DNA from: Candidatus Kurthia intestinigallinarum
Lineage (GTDB): Bacteria; Bacillota; Bacilli; Bacillales_A; Planococcaceae
NCBI RefSeq assembly: GCF_003991225.1
Contig: NZ_JTFC01000039.1
Span: forward strand, 62,001-126,000
DNA: 64,000 nt
Direction of reading: 5' to 3'
Shown: positions 61,092-64,000 of the stretch, piece after piece
Layout of the letters: each line of letters begins with the position of its first letter
Numbering within the stretch: the first letter of the stretch is position 1
Program-made: the position numbers and the translations under genes
Notes under the pieces: generated by a model
Told to the model about the DNA's origin: nothing
Seen by the model: the letters and a program-made list of their open reading frames with translations, nothing else
Databases searched by the model: none

Positions 61092-62138
61092 TTATTTTAA
61101 TTCGTCTAAGATTTCATCCATTTTTTCAACTTCAGTTGTAGCACCGTTGCTTGAGAAGTACCAGTTTGTACCGTCTAAGTATACGATTGTGCCGTTTTTG
61201 TAAGCTTGTGTTTTCTTGATGATGTCGTTTTCAACATCTTTCTTAAGTGCTTCTACATCCATATCATTACGATCGATTACGAATAATACTTCAGGATCTG
61301 CTTTTAAGATGGCTTCGTAAGAGAAGTTCGAACCGTGAGCTGATGTATCAATACCTTCAACTGCTGTTTTGAAGCCAAAGTCATCGTATACATATTTGAA
61401 ACGAGAGTCTTCACCGTTATCAAAGCCTGAAATTTGTTTGTCAGAGTACATTGTTACTAAAGCATTATCGTATTTAGAAGCTTTCTCTTGGATTGCTTTT
61501 TTCTTCTCATCTAGCGTTGCTTTTAATTCTTTCGCTTTATCTTCTTTACCGAAGATTGAAGCAGCTAAATCGATTGAATCTTCAACGCCACCAATATAAT
61601 CTTTGCTATCAGAACCAACAAATACTACATTTGGTGTGATTTTTTTAAGCTCTTCGTAATAAGGAGCTTGACGACCAGTAATGAAAATAATATCTGGCTC
61701 AGCAGCCGCAACTACTTCAAGATTTAATTCTTTTAGGTTACCTACGTCTTTAATATCATCACTTGGAGCATATTTTTCTTTAAGGTTTTCAGGCATATTC
61801 CCTTGGCCTTCACCGTAAGGAATACCAACAATACCTTCAACACCTAATGCATCAAGTGTATCTAGGAAGCCATAGTCCATTGAAATAATGCGTTTTGGTT
61901 GTTCTTTTAACTCAACGTCTTCGAAAGTGATTTTGTCGCCTTCTTCTGTTTCACGTTCAGTTGATAAAGACTTAACTGTCATTGGGAATGCAGTGTTTGA
62001 TTCTGCTGAAGTTTCTTTGTCAGTTGAAGTTTGTTCTGTTTTTTCTCCAGAAGATTTGTCCTCTGATTCGTCAGTACCACATGCACCTAACATTAAAGTT
62101 AATGCTGCAGTTGCAGTTAAAAAACGCCATTTTTTCAT
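61092..62138 (-). CDS. yclQ: Siderophore ABC transporter substrate-binding lipoprotein (YclQ/FatB-like)
   Basis: A 348-residue lipoprotein: signal peptide with lipobox LGAC (Cys20), a Ser/Thr/Glu-rich linker, and a periplasmic-binding fold (about 70-348) containing PKRIISMDYGFLDTLDALGV and AAEPDIIFITGRQAPYYEEL. It resembles YclQ, which binds petrobactin, and FatB. ATG has GGAGGAG upstream. It has its own Fur-linked promoter 60 bp before the start. The gene order permease-ATPase-binding protein matches yclOPQ. The siderophore is inferred. Confidence 0.85.
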   Translation of the reverse strand: MKKWRFLTATAALTLMLGACGTDESEDKSSGEKTEQTSTDKETSAESNTAFPMTVKSLSTERETEEGDKITFEDVELKEQPKRIISMDYGFLDTLDALGVEGIVGIPYGEGQGNMPENLKEKYAPSDDIKDVGNLKELNLEVVAAAEPDIIFITGRQAPYYEELKKITPNVVFVGSDSKDYIGGVEDSIDLAASIFGKEDKAKELKATLDEKKKAIQEKASKYDNALVTMYSDKQISGFDNGEDSRFKYVYDDFGFKTAVEGIDTSAHGSNFSYEAILKADPEVLFVIDRNDMDVEALKKDVENDIIKKTQAYKNGTIVYLDGTNWYFSSNGATTEVEKMDEILDELK

Positions 62139-62178
62139 TTTAAAATTCTCCTCCTGAGTTGTATCCCCTCACGCACAT

Positions 62179-62197
62179 GAGAGTGATTATCATTTTC
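62179..62197. promoter_or_regulatory. Fur box upstream of yclQ
   Basis: On the minus strand GAAAATGATAATCACTCTC matches the 19-bp Fur consensus GATAATGATAATCATTATC at 16 positions. It lies about 10-25 bp downstream of the predicted start. Confidence 0.8.
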
Positions 62198-62212
62198 AAT
62201 TAACTAATGCTA

Positions 62213-62242
62213 ATTCTAGCGGATATCATTTTACCTTGTCAA
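62213..62242 (-). promoter_or_regulatory. Promoter of yclQ
   Basis: Minus-strand TTGACA (62242-62237), 18-bp spacer and TAGAAT (62218-62213). Gives the binding-protein gene its own start within the operon, as binding proteins are often made in excess. Confidence 0.7.
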
Positions 62243-62258
62243 TAGGCTTTTGGTAATT

Positions 62259-63023
62259 TTACTGAGATTGGAAATAAACACAAATTTTACAACCATCTTG
62301 TTCTTGGACTGGAATGCTCATGTCATACACTTCACGAAGTGACTCAGTATTGATGATGTCACTCGTCGGACCATCCTTTACAAGACGCCCATCTTTTAAC
62401 GCAACAATGCGGTCTGAATACACCGATGCAAAGTTAATATCATGCAGTACGATGACTACAGTTTTTCCTAACTCATCGACTAGTTTACGTAAAATTTTCA
62501 TAATCTGAACAGAGTGCTTCATGTCTAGATTATTTAAAGGCTCATCTAGCAAAATATATTCTGTATCCTGCGCGATGACCATCGAAATAAATGCACGCTG
62601 CTTTTGACCACCTGATAATTCATCTAAAAACTTGTCCTGAATATCAATCAAGTTCATATACTCAAGCGCCTGATCGACCATCACATTATCCTCAGGTGTC
62701 AAACGCCCATGAGAGTATGGATAGCGACCAAAAGAGACAAGCTCACGAATTGTCAGACGTACATTAATAAAATTGGATTGACGTAAAATCGCCACGCGCT
62801 TCGCAAAATCTTTTGATTTCAGCTTTTTCACGTCTGTCTTATCCAATAAAACTTCCCCTGTATCTGAATCTAACAGGCGACTTACCATTGACAATAGCGT
62901 CGATTTACCCGCACCATTCGGGCCGATAAAGGACGTGATTTTTCCTGTTTCAATCGTCACAGACACATCTTCTACAACAGGCTTTTTGCCAAAGAATTTT
63001 GTGATTCCTTTAATTTCAATCAT
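62259..63023 (-). CDS. yclP: Siderophore ABC transporter ATP-binding protein (YclP-like)
   Basis: A 254-residue FecE/FepC-type ATPase with Walker A GPNGAGKST, Q-loop ILRQSN, signature LSGGQKQR and Walker B EYILLDEP, then H-loop VLHDINF. ATG at 63023 overlaps the permease stop (ATGA), so the two are translationally coupled. It drives iron-siderophore import with the permease and the binding protein. Confidence 0.92.
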   Translation of the reverse strand: MIEIKGITKFFGKKPVVEDVSVTIETGKITSFIGPNGAGKSTLLSMVSRLLDSDTGEVLLDKTDVKKLKSKDFAKRVAILRQSNFINVRLTIRELVSFGRYPYSHGRLTPEDNVMVDQALEYMNLIDIQDKFLDELSGGQKQRAFISMVIAQDTEYILLDEPLNNLDMKHSVQIMKILRKLVDELGKTVVIVLHDINFASVYSDRIVALKDGRLVKDGPTSDIINTESLREVYDMSIPVQEQDGCKICVYFQSQ

Positions 63024-63994
63024 CCTGCTACCCCTTTACTTTGTTTTAGTAATAAATAGATAAAGTAAATACCACCAACGAAGTTGATAATAACGCTAAT
63101 TGTCGTATTTAAATTAAACACATGCAGCACAAGGAACTGCCCACCGACGAGCGCGATAATACTAATAAGACTCGCGCCAAGTATGAGTATGGAGTGCTTG
63201 TACGTCACTAAAAATTGATACGCTAAGTTTGAAACGATTAATCCTAAGAAAGTAATCGGCCCAACTAAAGCCGTTGAGGTCGCAATTAAAATAGACGCTA
63301 AAATAAGTACACGTAGCACCATTTTGTCATAGCTAACACCAAGATTCATCGCATTATCACGACCTAGATTCATGACATCTAAGTCGCGCATTAAAAAGGC
63401 CCCATAAATAAAGCAAGCGATTAAAATGACAGCAGAAATCACAACTAGTTCTGACTTCACATTTGTGAAACTTGCGAATAATTTATTTTGTAAACTTAAA
63501 TATTCAACAGGATCAATCATGACCTGTAAAAAGCTCACTAAACTTCCTAAAAGCGTTCCGATAATCATTCCTGCTAATAACAGGAGAAAAATCGGGTATT
63601 TATCTGCTCGGAATAAGAAGCGATAAAGAAGTAGCGCGAAAAGTACCATCGCTAAAATCGCTGTTCCAAAGTTCAAATAACGGTCGACGACAAAAATAGA
63701 TGCCGAGCCTAAGAAGAAATAAATAACTGTTTGTACAACTTCATACATCGAGTCGACACCAATCATCGATGGCGTCAAAATACGATTACGCGTAACCGTT
63801 TGGAACATTACTGTCGCATACGCAATCGCCACCGCTGTAATAACCATCGCCGCTACACGATAAACGCGCATCGGAAATGCATAGCTAAAACTTCCTTGAA
63901 TGTTGTAAAACAAAAAGCCAGCAATCGAAATAATGGCTAATACAGCCAAGCATAAAATTTTAATTGTATTTGTTTTCTTCACACTACTTTGCAT
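63020..63994 (-). CDS. yclO: Siderophore ABC transporter permease (YclO-like)
   Basis: A 324-residue FecCD-family permease with about nine helices and conserved GPITFLGLIVSNLAYQFL and RDLDVMNLGRDNAMNLGVSYDKM. ATG at 63994 leaves only 6 bases to the edge, and the frame stays open across it, so the true start may be outside. In B. subtilis a second permease, yclN, comes first and would lie beyond the right edge. Confidence 0.88.
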   Translation of the reverse strand: MQSSVKKTNTIKILCLAVLAIISIAGFLFYNIQGSFSYAFPMRVYRVAAMVITAVAIAYATVMFQTVTRNRILTPSMIGVDSMYEVVQTVIYFFLGSASIFVVDRYLNFGTAILAMVLFALLLYRFLFRADKYPIFLLLLAGMIIGTLLGSLVSFLQVMIDPVEYLSLQNKLFASFTNVKSELVVISAVILIACFIYGAFLMRDLDVMNLGRDNAMNLGVSYDKMVLRVLILASILIATSTALVGPITFLGLIVSNLAYQFLVTYKHSILILGASLISIIALVGGQFLVLHVFNLNTTISVIINFVGGIYFIYLLLKQSKGVAG

Positions 63995-64000
63995 ATGCTT

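Noticed and set aside
1-64000. CRISPR array, prophage, rRNA or tRNA genes
   Set aside because: No regularly spaced short repeats, no phage structural genes and no tRNA cloverleaf or rRNA-like sequence was noticed on either strand; this is by eye only.

Overview
The window looks like ordinary chromosome from a low-to-moderate G+C Gram-positive rod of the Bacillaceae/Caryophanaceae type (Lysinibacillus/Solibacillus-like). This rests on AGGAGG-type ribosome binding sites in front of almost every gene, T-tailed hairpin terminators, frequent TTG and GTG starts, and Bacillus-type systems: a c-di-AMP riboswitch on a KimA potassium importer, MhqR-type operators, a DUF47/Pit pair, an YclOPQ-like siderophore transporter and EfeOBU iron uptake. 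No rRNA, tRNA, prophage or CRISPR array was seen.

Layout. 1-12 kb: end of an MFS transporter, PAP2 phosphatase, sarcosine oxidase-like flavoenzyme, a peptide transporter with a strong promoter, HflX, a VOC protein, then a lactate locus (LctP-type permease divergent from a LutR/FadR-type regulator over a perfect palindrome) followed by an NhaC-type antiporter and a methyltransferase. 12-13.6 kb: a TnpB-only IS200/IS605-type element with a recognisable omega-RNA end. 13.6-17.8 kb: Fur-controlled efeO-efeB-efeU. 17.8-31.4 kb: a chemoreceptor, fumarase, phosphate transport, an MhqD-like hydrolase, a PerM-type AI-2E family protein, an M3 peptidase, an SEC-C protein, a YdcF protein and a second chemoreceptor. 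31.5-41 kb: YebC, a zinc metallopeptidase, an unusual six-helix chemoreceptor, LMW phosphatase, signal peptidase, PlsC, UPF0316, VanZ and CoA-disulfide reductase. 41-50 kb: RlmA, MATE, MenA, DMT and MFS transporters, and riboswitch-controlled KimA. 50-54 kb: a gene-poor stretch with an inverted-repeat-bounded non-coding block and a 135-bp tandem repeat. 54-61 kb: a manganese-type CDF exporter, SerC, an MhqR-controlled flavin reductase, acetyltransferase, Usp, a DUF2975/XRE pair, a Dph6-like ATPase, a YdhG-like protein and a heme monooxygenase. 61-64 kb: a Fur-linked siderophore ABC transporter that runs off the right edge.

How the genes work together. Iron is the strongest theme. Fur boxes lie in front of efeOBU and the siderophore-binding protein, and a third, orphan Fur box lies in a gene-free gap where a promoter and terminator could define a small RNA. 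Electrophile stress links two distant genes through near-identical MhqR-like operators. A repeated terminator-like element occurs three times at gene ends. Several starts were moved from the longest reading frame to a downstream ATG, GTG or TTG with a well-placed ribosome binding site; seven genes appear to use TTG. Everything here comes from reading the sequence; no database search was run, so family names are recognition from motifs and not search results.
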